Origin: Thermohalobaculum sp963700775
GTDB taxonomy: Bacteria; Pseudomonadota; Alphaproteobacteria; Rhodobacterales; Rhodobacteraceae
Direction: 5' to 3'
Length of the DNA: 64,000 bases
Assembly: GCA_963700775.1 (NCBI GenBank)
Contig: CAVOYU010000014.1
Span: forward strand, 62,001-126,000
Shown: positions 1 through 8,684 of the stretch, one piece after another
Numbering within the stretch: position 1 is the first letter of the stretch
Layout of the letters: every line of letters starts with the position of its first letter
The notes under the pieces: generated by a model
What the model saw: the letters and a program-made list of their open reading frames with translations, nothing else
The model's database searches: none
What the model was told of the DNA's origin: nothing
Made by a program: the position numbers and the translations under genes

Positions 1-3000
1 GAGGCCTGGTCGAACGACGAGTCGATGCCAGAGGCCTGGCGGGCGATGTACGCCTATTCGAACGCGGTGATGGAGCCCTGGGACGGGCCGGCGGCGCTGG
101 CGATGACCGATGGGCGCTGGGTCTGCGCCGGCATGGACCGAAACGGCCTCAGGCCGATGCGCTATGTGGTGACCGGCGACGGGCTGGTGATCGCCGGCTC
201 CGAGGTCGGCATGGTTCCGACCGACGAGAGCACCATCCGCGAGAAGGGCCGCCTCGGTCCGGGTCAGATGCTGGCGGTGGACCTTGCCGGTGGCCGGCTG
301 CTGCACGACACCGAGCTGAAGGACGAGCTGGCCGCCGCGCAGCCCTATGCCGAGTGGATCGAGAAGATCACCGAGGTCTCCGACGCCATCGAGGGCGAGC
401 CGGAGCGCCGCCTGTTCCGTGGCGCCGAACTGCGGCGGCGCCAAATCGCCGCCGGCTACACGATCGAGGAGCTGGAGACGATCCTGCACCCGATGGCCGA
501 GGACGCCAAGGAGGCCATCGGCTCGATGGGCGACGACACTCCGGTGGCGGTGCTCTCCGACCTCTACCGGCCGCTCAGCCACTTTTTCCGGCAGAACTTC
601 AGCCAGGTGACCAACCCGCCGATCGACAGCCTGCGCGAAAGCCGGGTGATGAGCCTCAAGACCCGGTTCGGCAACCTGAAGAACGTGCTCGACCAGGATT
701 CGAGTCAGACCGAGATCATCACCCTGGAAAGCCCGGTGGTCTCGAACGGCCGGTTCCGCCGGCTGGTCGAGGCCTTCGGCGACAGCCACCGGGTGATCCA
801 CTGCGTGTTTCCGGCGGCAAGCGGCGACGGCGCGCTCCGCCGGGCGCTGGTCCGGGTGCGGGCCGAGGCCGAGGAAGCGGTGCGCGCCGGGGCCGGGCAT
901 GTCATCCTGACCGACGAGACGGCGGATGCGGAGAACATCGGAATGCCGATGATCCTCGCCACCTCGGCGGCGCACAGCTGGCTGGTGAGCCGGGGGCTGC
1001 GCACATTCTGCTCGTTGAACGTGCGCTCGGCCGAATGCATCGACCCGCACTACTTCGCGGTGCTGATCGGGGTCGGCGCGACCACGGTCAACGCCTATCT
1101 GGCACAGGATTCGATCCTCGACCGGGCCGAACGCGGGCTGCTCGACGGCATCGGCGTCGAGGCGGCGATCGCCAATTTCCGCGCGGCGGTCGATGGCGGG
1201 CTGCTGAAGATCATGTCGAAGATGGGCATCTCGGTGGTCTCGTCCTATCGTGGCGGCTGCAATTTCGAGGCCGTGGGCCTGGGCCGGGCCCTGGTCGCCG
1301 AATTCTTCCCCGGCATGCCGTCGCGCATCTCGGGGATCGGCGTTGCCGGCATCGAGGCGAAGCTGCGCACGGTCCATGCCAGGGCGTGGGCTTCCGGGGC
1401 CGAGATGCTGCCGATCGGCGGCATCTACAAGGCGCGCCGCAGCGGCGAGGCCCATGCCTGGGGCGCGCAGGTGATCCACGCCATGCAGGCGGCGGTGAGC
1501 CAGAAGAGCTATGCGCTGTGGAAGAAGTACAGCGAGGGCATGGGGCAGCAGAAGCCGATCCACCTGCGCGACCTGCTGGACTTCAAGCCCGGGGCGGCGC
1601 CGGTGCCGCTGGATGAGGTGGAATCGATCACCTCGATCCGCAAGCGCTTCGTCACCCCCGGAATGTCGCTCGGCGCGCTGAGCCCGGAGGCGCACAAGGC
1701 GCTGAACGTGGCCATGAACCGCATCGGCGCCAAGTCCGACAGCGGCGAGGGCGGCGAGGACCCGAAGCATTACCACCCGGAGCCGAACGGCGATAACCCC
1801 TCTGCCAAGATCAAGCAGGTTGCCTCGGGCCGCTTCGGCGTGACCGCCGAGTACCTGAACCAGTGCCAGGAGCTTGAGATCAAGATCGCCCAGGGCGCAA
1901 AGCCCGGCGAGGGCGGCCAGCTTCCCGGCTTCAAGGTCACCGAGATGATCGCGAAGCTCAGGCACTCGACACCCGGCGTGATGCTGATCTCGCCGCCGCC
2001 GCACCACGACATCTACTCGATTGAGGATCTGGCGCAGCTGATCTACGACCTCAAGCAGATCAACCCGGACGCCAAGGTCTGCGTGAAGCTGGTGGCGCAG
2101 TCGGGCGTCGGCACCATCGCGGCGGGCGTGGCGAAGGCCAAGGCCGACGTGATCCTGATCTCGGGCCACAACGGCGGCACCGGCGCGAGCCCGCAGACCT
2201 CGATCAAGTATGCCGGCCTGCCCTGGGAGATGGGCCTCACCGAGGCGCATCAGGTGCTGTCGCTGAACGATCTCCGCTCGCGGATCACGCTCAGGACCGA
2301 TGGCGGGCTGCGCACCGGGCGCGACATCGTGATCGCGGCGATGATGGGGGCAGAGGAGTACGGCATCGGCACCGCGGCGCTGATCGCCATGGGCTGCATC
2401 ATGGTGCGACAGTGCCAGTCGAATACCTGCCCGGTCGGTGTCTGCACCCAGGACCCGGCGCTGCGCGAGAAGTTCGTCGGCACTGCCGACAAGGTGGTGA
2501 ACCTGTTCAGCCTGCTGGCCCAGGAGGTGCGAGAGATCCTGGCCTCGCTGGGGGTGCGCTCGCTCGACGAGATCCTTGGCCGGGCCGACCTGCTGACCCA
2601 GGTCAGCCGCGGCGCGGCGCATCTGGACGATCTCGACCTGAACCCGATGCTGGTCAGGGTCGATGACGGCGACGAGATCGAGTACGACCGCAGCCGCGCG
2701 CGGACGCCGGTTCCGGACACGCTGGACGCCCAGATCGTCGCCGACGCCGGTCCGTTCTTCAAGGACGGCGAGAAGATGCAGCTCGACTACACGGTGCAGA
2801 ACACGCTGAGGACCATCGGCACCCGGGTCTCGAGCCACATCGTGCGGCGATTCGGCATGAACAATTCGCTGCAGGAGGGGCATCTGACGGTCAGGCTCAA
2901 CGGTTCATGCGGCCAGTCGCTCGGCGCCTTCGCGGCGCCGGGGCTCAAGCTCGAGGTGCTCGGAGACGCCAACGACTATGTGGGCAAGGGCCTGTCGGGC

Positions 3001-3534
3001 GGCGTCATCACGCTTCGCCCGCCGCTGACCTCACCCTTGGTCGCCCACGAGAACACCATCGTCGGCAACACCGTCCTCTACGGGGCGACCGCCGGCAAGC
3101 TCTTCGCCAACGGCCAGGCCGGCGAGCGCTTCGCGGTGCGCAACTCGGGCGCGCGCGTGGTGGTCGAGGGCTGCGGCTCGAACGGCTGCGAGTACATGAC
3201 GGGCGGCGTCGCGGTGATCCTGGGGGCGGTCGGCGACAACTTCGGCGCCGGCATGACCGGAGGCATGGCCTATGTCTACGATCCGCAGCAGAGGCTGCCG
3301 GCCAAGGCCAACTGGGACACGCTGGTGCTGACCCGGATCGAGGCCGCCTATTGGGAGGAGGAACTCCTCGACCTGGTGCGCGAGCATGCCGCCCAGACCG
3401 GCAGCCTGCGGGCGATGGAGCTGTTGCGCCACTGGGACGAGGAGCTGCCGCGGTTCTGGCTGGTCTGCCCGAAGGAGATGGTCAACCGACTGCCGCGGCC
3501 GCTGTCCGATGCGGCGGAGGAAGTGCGGGCCTAG
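1..3534 (+). CDS. gltB: Glutamate synthase (NADPH) large subunit, 5'-truncated by window edge
   Basis: The reading frame is open from base 1, so the gene starts upstream; the first in-frame Met (25) is internal. About 1,177 codons are present of a family length near 1,500, so much of the N-terminal glutamine amidotransferase domain is missing. Visible parts are the central domain, the FMN-binding synthase domain with its GHNGGTGASP segment, the 3Fe-4S cysteines encoded at 2395, 2413 and 2428 (C-x5-C-x4-C), and the C-terminal GXGXG beta-helix domain with GCGSNGCEYMTGG near 3170-3210. The enzyme makes glutamate from 2-oxoglutarate and glutamine-derived ammonia in the cytoplasm. No gltD lies downstream; the small subunit must be upstream or elsewhere. 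The product call is secure. Confidence 0.97.
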   Translation, partial: EAWSNDESMPEAWRAMYAYSNAVMEPWDGPAALAMTDGRWVCAGMDRNGLRPMRYVVTGDGLVIAGSEVGMVPTDESTIREKGRLGPGQMLAVDLAGGRLLHDTELKDELAAAQPYAEWIEKITEVSDAIEGEPERRLFRGAELRRRQIAAGYTIEELETILHPMAEDAKEAIGSMGDDTPVAVLSDLYRPLSHFFRQNFSQVTNPPIDSLRESRVMSLKTRFGNLKNVLDQDSSQTEIITLESPVVSNGRFRRLVEAFGDSHRVIHCVFPAASGDGALRRALVRVRAEAEEAVRAGAGHVILTDETADAENIGMPMILATSAAHSWLVSRGLRTFCSLNVRSAECIDPHYFAVLIGVGATTVNAYLAQDSILDRAERGLLDGIGVEAAIANFRAAVDGGLLKIMSKMGISVVSSYRGGCNFEAVGLGRALVAEFFPGMPSRISGIGVAGIEAKLRTVHARAWASGAEMLPIGGIYKARRSGEAHAWGAQVIHAMQAAVSQKSYALWKKYSEGMGQQKPIHLRDLLDFKPGAAPVPLDEVESITSIRKRFVTPGMSLGALSPEAHKALNVAMNRIGAKSDSGEGGEDPKHYHPEPNGDNPSAKIKQVASGRFGVTAEYLNQCQELEIKIAQGAKPGEGGQLPGFKVTEMIAKLRHSTPGVMLISPPPHHDIYSIEDLAQLIYDLKQINPDAKVCVKLVAQSGVGTIAAGVAKAKADVILISGHNGGTGASPQTSIKYAGLPWEMGLTEAHQVLSLNDLRSRITLRTDGGLRTGRDIVIAAMMGAEEYGIGTAALIAMGCIMVRQCQSNTCPVGVCTQDPALREKFVGTADKVVNLFSLLAQEVREILASLGVRSLDEILGRADLLTQVSRGAAHLDDLDLNPMLVRVDDGDEIEYDRSRARTPVPDTLDAQIVADAGPFFKDGEKMQLDYTVQNTLRTIGTRVSSHIVRRFGMNNSLQEGHLTVRLNGSCGQSLGAFAAPGLKLEVLGDANDYVGKGLSGGVITLRPPLTSPLVAHENTIVGNTVLYGATAGKLFANGQAGERFAVRNSGARVVVEGCGSNGCEYMTGGVAVILGAVGDNFGAGMTGGMAYVYDPQQRLPAKANWDTLVLTRIEAAYWEEELLDLVREHAAQTGSLRAMELLRHWDEELPRFWLVCPKEMVNRLPRPLSDAAEEVRA

Positions 3535-3647
3535 GGAAAGCGGTCCCGGCGGCGCGCGGCCGACTGACGGAGATCAAGGCGCCCATCCGTGAAAGCTGGC
3601 AGTGAGTTGGTCGGGACAGCATTAAAAGAACATTCCGAGGGACAAAG

Positions 3648-4145
3648 ATGACCGAAACCGAGAAATCACCGGCCCCGCGCGCCGAGCCGGGGAGCAGCGA
3701 TCGCCGCCGGGTCCTGCTGGGGCTGGGCACGGCCGCCCTGCTCGGTGGCCTGCCGGCGCCGCGGGCCGCCATGGCCGCCGCGCCTGCCGTGGAGGTCTAC
3801 AAGGACCCGTCCTGCGGCTGCTGCGGCAACTGGGCCGAGCACCTGCGGCGGGAGGGCTTCGCCGTCACCGTGCACGAGGTCGCGGACATGGCGGCGATCA
3901 AGCTCCAGGCCGGGATCCCCGAGGCGATGGAGTCCTGCCACACGGCATTGGTCGACGGCTATCTGATCGAGGGCCATGTGCCGGCAGGCGACATCCGCCG
4001 CCTCCTCGCCGAGCGCCCCCGGGTCCGCGGCCTTGCCGTGCCGGGCATGCCGGCAAGCGCACCCGGCATGGACATGCCGGGCGAGCCCTACATCGTGTTC
4101 GCCTTCTACGCCGACGGCGAGTCCGCGGTTTTCGCCTCGCATTGA
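3648..4145 (+). CDS. DUF411 metal-binding protein, exported
   Basis: A 165-residue protein. The N-terminus has a twin-arginine-like export signal (arginines at 19-21, hydrophobic stretch to about residue 45, then AMA/AAA cleavage context). The mature part begins VEVYKDPSCGCCGNW, the signature of DUF411 proteins, with the CGCC cysteines at 56-59. Family members are often found with copper or other metal resistance genes and are presumed to bind metal in the periplasm; that role is inferred here. It lies 113 bp after gltB. An AGGGA ribosome site precedes the ATG. No metal transporter sits beside it. Confidence 0.85.
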   Translation: MTETEKSPAPRAEPGSSDRRRVLLGLGTAALLGGLPAPRAAMAAAPAVEVYKDPSCGCCGNWAEHLRREGFAVTVHEVADMAAIKLQAGIPEAMESCHTALVDGYLIEGHVPAGDIRRLLAERPRVRGLAVPGMPASAPGMDMPGEPYIVFAFYADGESAVFASH

Positions 4146-4234
4146 GCGGTGGCCGAGCCGCTGCGGCCCTAGCCAGCCCGGGCCATGGATGATACTGCGG
4201 CAACCGGGCCGGGGCGGCCTGGGCCGGGCGGGAA

Positions 4235-4999
4235 ATGGGCAGCAAGAAGACGGGGCTCGAGGGCGAAAAGCGCGCGCGCAAGCGGGGCGGGAGCCGGGAC
4301 GGCAAGCGACATCGGCCGGGCCGGCTGCGTCGCGCGCTCGCGGTGCTGCTGCGCTGGGGACTCTATGCGGCCGGCGGCGCGATCCTCTGGGTCGGAGCCT
4401 ACACGGCGATCAACCCGCCGGGCGGATATTACATGGCGACGGAAGCGGTGCGGCTCGGCGGGGTCGAGCGCGACTGGGTCGACATGGACGAGATCTCGCC
4501 GCATCTCGCCCGTGCGGTGATGGCGGCCGAGGACGCGAATTTCTGCGACCATTACGGCTTCGATCTGGAGGCGATCCGCAAGGCGTTCGAGCACAACGCC
4601 GGCAGCGGGCGCGTGCGCGGCGCCTCGACCATCAGCCAGCAGGTGGCGAAGAACGTGTTCCTCTGGCACGGGCGGTCCTGGATTCGGAAGGGGCTCGAGG
4701 CCGGTTTCACCGTGCTGATCGAGGCGATCTGGACCAAGCGGCGCACGCTGGAGATCTATCTCAACACGGTCGAGTTCGGGCCGGGGATCTTCGGCGCCGA
4801 GGCGGCGGCCCGGCACTACTACAAGCGCCCGGCCGCCGAGCTGAGCCTGGCGCAGGCGGCGCGGCTTGCGGCGGTGCTGCCGGATCCGAAGGACCGCGAT
4901 CCGCGCAGCGGGTCCGGATTCCTGCAGCGTCGGGCCGCTTCCATCGCCGGTGGCACCGAGACCCTGCTGGCAGAGGGGCGGGCCGCCTGCATCGACTGA
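4235..4999 (+). CDS. mtgA: Monofunctional biosynthetic peptidoglycan transglycosylase
   Basis: A 254-residue GT51 family glycosyltransferase that polymerises lipid II into glycan strands at the outer face of the inner membrane. A basic cytoplasmic tail (1-34) is followed by one membrane anchor (about 35-60). Catalytic motifs are present: AAEDANFCDHYGFD (glutamate near 99), GASTISQQVAKN (129-140), a second glutamate in RKGLEAGF near 155, and the KRRTLEIYLNTVEFG helix (168-182). No transpeptidase domain follows, so it is the monofunctional type. The chosen ATG follows a GGCGGGAA segment; the overlapping frames have no family match. Confidence 0.95.
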   Translation: MGSKKTGLEGEKRARKRGGSRDGKRHRPGRLRRALAVLLRWGLYAAGGAILWVGAYTAINPPGGYYMATEAVRLGGVERDWVDMDEISPHLARAVMAAEDANFCDHYGFDLEAIRKAFEHNAGSGRVRGASTISQQVAKNVFLWHGRSWIRKGLEAGFTVLIEAIWTKRRTLEIYLNTVEFGPGIFGAEAAARHYYKRPAAELSLAQAARLAAVLPDPKDRDPRSGSGFLQRRAASIAGGTETLLAEGRAACID

Positions 5000-5213
5000 G
5001 GCGCCGCGGACAACCCGAGGTTTAGCCATTGCCTCCCAAGTCGCGTAAATAAATCCTGCTCTACCGGAAGTAGAAATTTAAGACAATACTTCAATTCTCC
5101 TAAAATTTTATTCTCGCCACAATCCATCCAAGAAATGATCATGATCGAAGATTAACCATGACCTCGTTCCGTTGAGTATGTGCTCGACATGTGGAAGTAG
5201 GGGGTAGCTTCAG
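5000..5213. other. AT-rich intergenic spacer before the AAA+ ATPase
   Basis: This 214-base spacer is much richer in A and T than the genes on either side, especially 5040-5160. It probably holds the promoter of the downstream ATPase gene. No convincing terminator for mtgA and no small gene was found. Confidence 0.4.
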
Positions 5214-6539
5214 ATGAACGCACATGTGCAACTCGCCGACGCCCGCGAGGTTCCCGCGACGATCGCGCCGCGCGCGCCGCAGCGCATGTCGGAGACCGGG
5301 CTCGACGACAATTTCCTGATCGACCTGCTGGTCAAGACCGTCTACCGCATGGGCCTCGAGCGCCCGACCGATATCGGCCGCGAAATGAAGCTGCCGGTCG
5401 GCATCGTCGTCGAGATGATCGAGGCGGCCCAGGCGCTGAAGCTGATGGAGACGCTGGGCCAGCTCGGCGCCAGCCTGACCGCAGAGATGCGCTATACCCT
5501 GACCGGCAAGGGCCGGGAATGGGCGCTCGAATCCCTGAACCAGAGCGAATACTACGGGCCGGTTCCGGTGACGCTGCGCAGTTTCGCGCAGCAGATCCAG
5601 AAGCAGTCGATCCGCAACGAGACCCTGACCCGGCCGATGCTGGACAAGGTCTTCTCGGAACTGACGCTGCCGATGCCGCTGCTGGAGAAGCTTGGTCCGG
5701 CAGCCAACTGCGCCGCCTCGATCCTGCTTTACGGGCCACCGGGGAACGGCAAGTCGTCGATCGCCGAATCGATCTGCGCCGCCTTTGCCGGTGTCGTCTA
5801 CTTCCCGCATGCGATCGTGGTCGACAAGCAGGTGATCACCGTCTTCGATCCGACGGTCCATATCCGGGTCAAGGAAACCGATGGCCCCGGCGGGGCGAGC
5901 ACGCTGCGCAAGGGCACCGCCTATGACCGCCGCTTCGTCGCCTGCAAGCGCCCGGCGGTGATCACTGGCGGCGAGCTGACGCTGGACCGGCTGGACCTGG
6001 CCCTGAACACGGTCAGCCGGGTCTACGAGGCGCCGATGCAGCTGAAGGCCGCGGGCGGCGTGCTGGTGATCGACGACTTCGGCCGCCAGCGCCAGAGCCC
6101 GCAGGAGCTGATCAACCGGCTGATCATTCCGCTGGAGAACAGCCGCGACTATCTCTCGCTCGAGACCGGGCGGAAGTTCGAGGTCCCGTTCGACGCGCTG
6201 GTGGTGTTCTCGACCAACATTGCGCCGAAGAAGCTGGTCGACGACGCGGCGCTCCGCCGTCTGCGCTACAAGATCCTCGTCGACAAGCCGGACCAGGATA
6301 CCTACATCCAGATCTTCGCCCGCACCGCCAAGCGCTTCGGGCTGCAGCTGGACGAGCGGACCATGCTGTTCGTTCTCAGCGAGCTCTATGCGACGACCGA
6401 GGGGGCGCAGTTCGCGGGCTTCCATCCGCGCTTCCTGATCGACCAGGTCAACTCGATCTCTGCCTTCGAAGGCGTCGCGCCACAGCTCCGGCCCGACTTC
6501 CTGCGCCGGGCCTGGGAGAATCTCTTCGTCGCGGATTAG
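5214..6539 (+). CDS. AAA+ ATPase with N-terminal winged-helix-like region
   Basis: A 441-residue cytoplasmic P-loop ATPase. Walker A is GPPGNGKS (174-181), Walker B is VLVIDDFG (283-290), and VVFSTNIAPKKLVDDAALRRLR carries the sensor and arginine-finger-like residues near 335-356. The first 110 residues are helical with a DIGREMKLP element and a LTGKG turn, resembling a winged helix. A GTAYDRRF segment between the Walker motifs suggests a substrate-specific insertion. Conserved in many Alphaproteobacteria, but no precise role is recognised; it stands alone between unrelated genes. A GGGGG ribosome site lies about 9 bases before the ATG. The fold is secure, the biological role unknown. Confidence 0.8.
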   Translation: MNAHVQLADAREVPATIAPRAPQRMSETGLDDNFLIDLLVKTVYRMGLERPTDIGREMKLPVGIVVEMIEAAQALKLMETLGQLGASLTAEMRYTLTGKGREWALESLNQSEYYGPVPVTLRSFAQQIQKQSIRNETLTRPMLDKVFSELTLPMPLLEKLGPAANCAASILLYGPPGNGKSSIAESICAAFAGVVYFPHAIVVDKQVITVFDPTVHIRVKETDGPGGASTLRKGTAYDRRFVACKRPAVITGGELTLDRLDLALNTVSRVYEAPMQLKAAGGVLVIDDFGRQRQSPQELINRLIIPLENSRDYLSLETGRKFEVPFDALVVFSTNIAPKKLVDDAALRRLRYKILVDKPDQDTYIQIFARTAKRFGLQLDERTMLFVLSELYATTEGAQFAGFHPRFLIDQVNSISAFEGVAPQLRPDFLRRAWENLFVAD

Positions 6540-6569
6540 GCCGTCGCCCGCGGCCTGCCGCGATGGCGG

Positions 6570-6610
6570 GCCCGGCCGTCCCGGGATCGCAAGCCCCGGG
6601 CCGGCCGGGC
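6570..6610. terminator. Bidirectional terminator-like hairpin
   Basis: Arms at 6570-6585 and 6595-6610 form a 16-bp GC-rich stem with one mismatch and a 9-base loop. It lies between the convergent ATPase and methyltransferase genes. There is no strong T-run, so efficiency is uncertain. Confidence 0.5.
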
Positions 6611-6641
6611 CTGGCCGTTTGCGCGGACGGCGGGCAGGGCG

Positions 6642-7448
6642 TCAGCCGGGCTTGTGCCAGAGCAGATAGAGACCCTGCGGCGGGTTGGCGGCGGCGTCCT
6701 CGAGATCGGCGCACTGGTTCGAGATGTCGTGGTCGATCTCCTCCATGCGCCGCAGCACCAGCCCCGCGGCCAGGCCCGCATTCACGATGTCGCAGGTCTT
6801 GCGCATGAACGAATAGCAGGCCGCCGCCGCATAGCGCTGGTTGCCGAAATAGTCGAGCCCGCCGTCCCAGCGTTCCGGCTCGGTTCGGAAATAGGAATGC
6901 GCCAGCCGCGACGGTCCGCCGGCGGGATCCTCCTCGTACATGAAGACCACCGGATGGGTTTCCTCCATCACCCACCAGCCGCCGGGCTTCACCAGCGCGG
7001 CGACGGCCGTGAAGAAGGCCGGAAGGTCGGGCATCCAGCAGATGACGCCGATGGTCGTCAGGGCGATGTCGAAGGAGCCGGCCAGCTCCGGCGGCAGATC
7101 GTAGACGTTCGCTTCCATGAAGCTCACCTCACCGGCGACGCCCGCCGCCCCGGCGAGCTCGCGCGCCTGGTCGAGGAACGCCGCGGCCTGGTCGATGCCG
7201 AGGCAGCGCCCGGCGCCCATGCCCTTGACCGAAAGCAGGTCGATGCCGTTGTTGCAGCCGACCTGCACCACCGACTTCCCCGCGACCCCGGTCTGCCGGA
7301 CCAACTCGCACGCGGCGTCATCCAGGTGGTTGTAGCCCCCGACCCGGAACAGCTCGACCAGCCGCGCCTGGTTGTGTGCCCGGTGGCGCGGGGCGACCTC
7401 GTTCCAGGCGGCGCGGTTCGCCGCTACATAGTCCTCCCGGTCAGGCAT
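6642..7448 (-). CDS. Class I SAM-dependent methyltransferase
   Basis: A 268-residue protein from the ATG at 7448 (reading MPDREDYVAANRAAWNEV); a longer frame exists upstream but lacks similarity. The SAM-binding motif I is VVQVGCNNGIDLLSVKG, followed by GIDQAAAFLDQA (motif II acid loop) and FDIALTTIGVICWMPDL (motif IV). The start NRAAWNEVAPRH is typical of methyltransferase-25-type proteins of unknown substrate. It is transcribed in the same direction as the GntR gene, 47 bases away. Substrate not deducible. Confidence 0.8.
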   Translation of the reverse strand: MPDREDYVAANRAAWNEVAPRHRAHNQARLVELFRVGGYNHLDDAACELVRQTGVAGKSVVQVGCNNGIDLLSVKGMGAGRCLGIDQAAAFLDQARELAGAAGVAGEVSFMEANVYDLPPELAGSFDIALTTIGVICWMPDLPAFFTAVAALVKPGGWWVMEETHPVVFMYEEDPAGGPSRLAHSYFRTEPERWDGGLDYFGNQRYAAAACYSFMRKTCDIVNAGLAAGLVLRRMEEIDHDISNQCADLEDAAANPPQGLYLLWHKPG

Positions 7449-7495
7449 GGCCGGCCTCGGCTTCCACAGTATCCGGAGCAATTGCGGCCGGGAAG

Positions 7496-8212
7496 CTAAC
7501 CCAGCGTCACCGCATAGGCCAGCCCCTCGGTCAGGAACCGCGAGCGGCGCCACTCCACTGGCCGGCCAGCCAGGTCGAATGCGATTCGCTCGGCCTGCAG
7601 CAGGGGGGCGCCCGGCCTGACCCCCAGCGCCTTCGCCGCCGCCGCGTCCGCCGCGACGGCCGAGAGCCGCTCCTCGGTCGAGATCACGCTGACGCCGTGG
7701 CGGGACTGGTAGTGCGGATAGAGCGCATTCGGCAGCGGCGTCTCGGTCTCGAGGCCCGGCATCAGGCCCGCGGGAACCTTGACGGTTTCGAGGATCGCCG
7801 GGCGGCCGGCGACGGCGCGGATGCGCTCGATCGCCACCAGCCGGTCTCCCCTGGCGAGGCCAAGGCGGCGGGCGGCGCCGCTTCCCGCCCTGATCAACGT
7901 GACCGATTCGCGCACCGGCTCCGGCAGCACGCGGTTGCCCGCGCCGTCGACCAGCCGGAAGAAGTGATAGTTCGCCCGCTCGGGCGTCTGCTCGGTGACG
8001 AAGGTTCCCTTGCCCTGGTGGCGGCGCAGCACCCCGTCGGCGACCAGGCTGTCGACCGCCTTGCGCATGGTGCCGGGGCTGACCCCCATCTCGGCCGCCA
8101 GCGCCGCGTCACCGGGCAGCATGGCGCCGGGCGCCCATTCGCCCGCGGTCAGACGCGCGACAAGGCTGCTGCGTGCCCGGGCATAGAGCGGCTGGTGGGC
8201 CGGAGCGTCCAT
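7496..8212 (-). CDS. GntR-family (HutC/UTRA) transcriptional regulator of the sulfolactate genes
   Basis: A 238-residue protein with an N-terminal GntR winged helix (about 8-75, including GVSPGTMRKAVDSLVADGVLRRHQG) and a C-terminal UTRA ligand-binding domain (about 90-235). HutC-type regulators bind small acids or sugars and usually repress an adjacent pathway. It is divergent from suyA across a 177-base gap containing a perfect 16-bp palindrome (8290-8305), so it most likely controls the sulfolactate genes and itself. The inducer (sulfolactate or a later intermediate) is an inference. Confidence 0.88.
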   Translation of the reverse strand: MDAPAHQPLYARARSSLVARLTAGEWAPGAMLPGDAALAAEMGVSPGTMRKAVDSLVADGVLRRHQGKGTFVTEQTPERANYHFFRLVDGAGNRVLPEPVRESVTLIRAGSGAARRLGLARGDRLVAIERIRAVAGRPAILETVKVPAGLMPGLETETPLPNALYPHYQSRHGVSVISTEERLSAVAADAAAAKALGVRPGAPLLQAERIAFDLAGRPVEWRRSRFLTEGLAYAVTLG

Positions 8213-8289
8213 GGCCTTCCTTTTCGCGTCGCCACGGCAGTTCCGGGTTGCGACTCACCCTGCCGTGCTGTAACCCTGCGCCTCGGCAC

Positions 8290-8305
8290 ACTCTTATATA
8301 AGAGT
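8290..8305. promoter_or_regulatory. Perfect 16-bp palindrome, candidate GntR operator
   Basis: The sequence ACTCTTATATAAGAGT reads the same on both strands and lies 84 bases before suyA and 77 bases from the divergent GntR start. Its TATATA centre could overlap a -10 element. HutC-type GntR proteins bind palindromes of about this size; assignment to this regulator is by position. Confidence 0.6.
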
Positions 8306-8322
8306 TAGAAGAGTCAGCCAAC

Positions 8323-8392
8323 AAGAACTGTCCGGGAAGAACTTCCCGACAAGAAACGCCCGAGAAGAACCGCCCGAGAGGAGCCGCAGATG
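8323..8392 (+). repeat. 14-bp degenerate tandem repeat in the suyA leader, ending at the start codon
   Basis: Five consecutive 14-base units start at 8323, 8337, 8351, 8365 and 8379. The first four follow the pattern AAGAAC then a CCCG-rich half. The fifth, AGGAGCCGCAGATG, supplies the suyA ribosome site (AGGAG) and ATG. The unit is not a multiple of three and lies outside any gene. Confidence 0.7.
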
Positions 8393-8677
8393 AGCATCCC
8401 CCAACTCCTGGTCCACGACCGGCGCGACAATGTGGGTGTCGTGGTCGTCGAGGGGCTGAAGGCCGGCACCGAGATGCTGTGCGTCGTCACCCACGACAAC
8501 TCCGACTTCAAGCTGACCGCCAAGGCCGACATCCCGATCGGCCACAAGGTGGCGCTGGCCGACCTCAATCCCGGCGACACGGTCATCAAGTACGGCGAGG
8601 ATATCGGCAAGATGGTCGGGCCGGCCGAGAAGGGCGGGCACGTGCACGTCCACAACCTGAAAACCAAGCGGTGGTGA
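8390..8677 (+). CDS. suyA: (R)-sulfolactate sulfo-lyase, small subunit
   Basis: A 95-residue SAF-domain protein of the UxaA/altronate dehydratase N-terminal type. With SuyB it cleaves (R)-3-sulfolactate to pyruvate and sulfite in the cytoplasm. The start LLVHDRRDNVGVVVVEGLKAG and the metal-binding-like GGHVHVHNLKTKRW tail near the C-terminus match this family. The choice of sulfolactate over altronate, galactarate or a related sugar acid rests on the split small/large subunit arrangement plus the two sulfolactate dehydrogenase homologues that follow. AGGAG lies 6 bases before the ATG, and only 7 bases separate it from suyB. Confidence 0.85.
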   Translation: MSIPQLLVHDRRDNVGVVVVEGLKAGTEMLCVVTHDNSDFKLTAKADIPIGHKVALADLNPGDTVIKYGEDIGKMVGPAEKGGHVHVHNLKTKRW

Positions 8678-8684
8678 GGCGACA

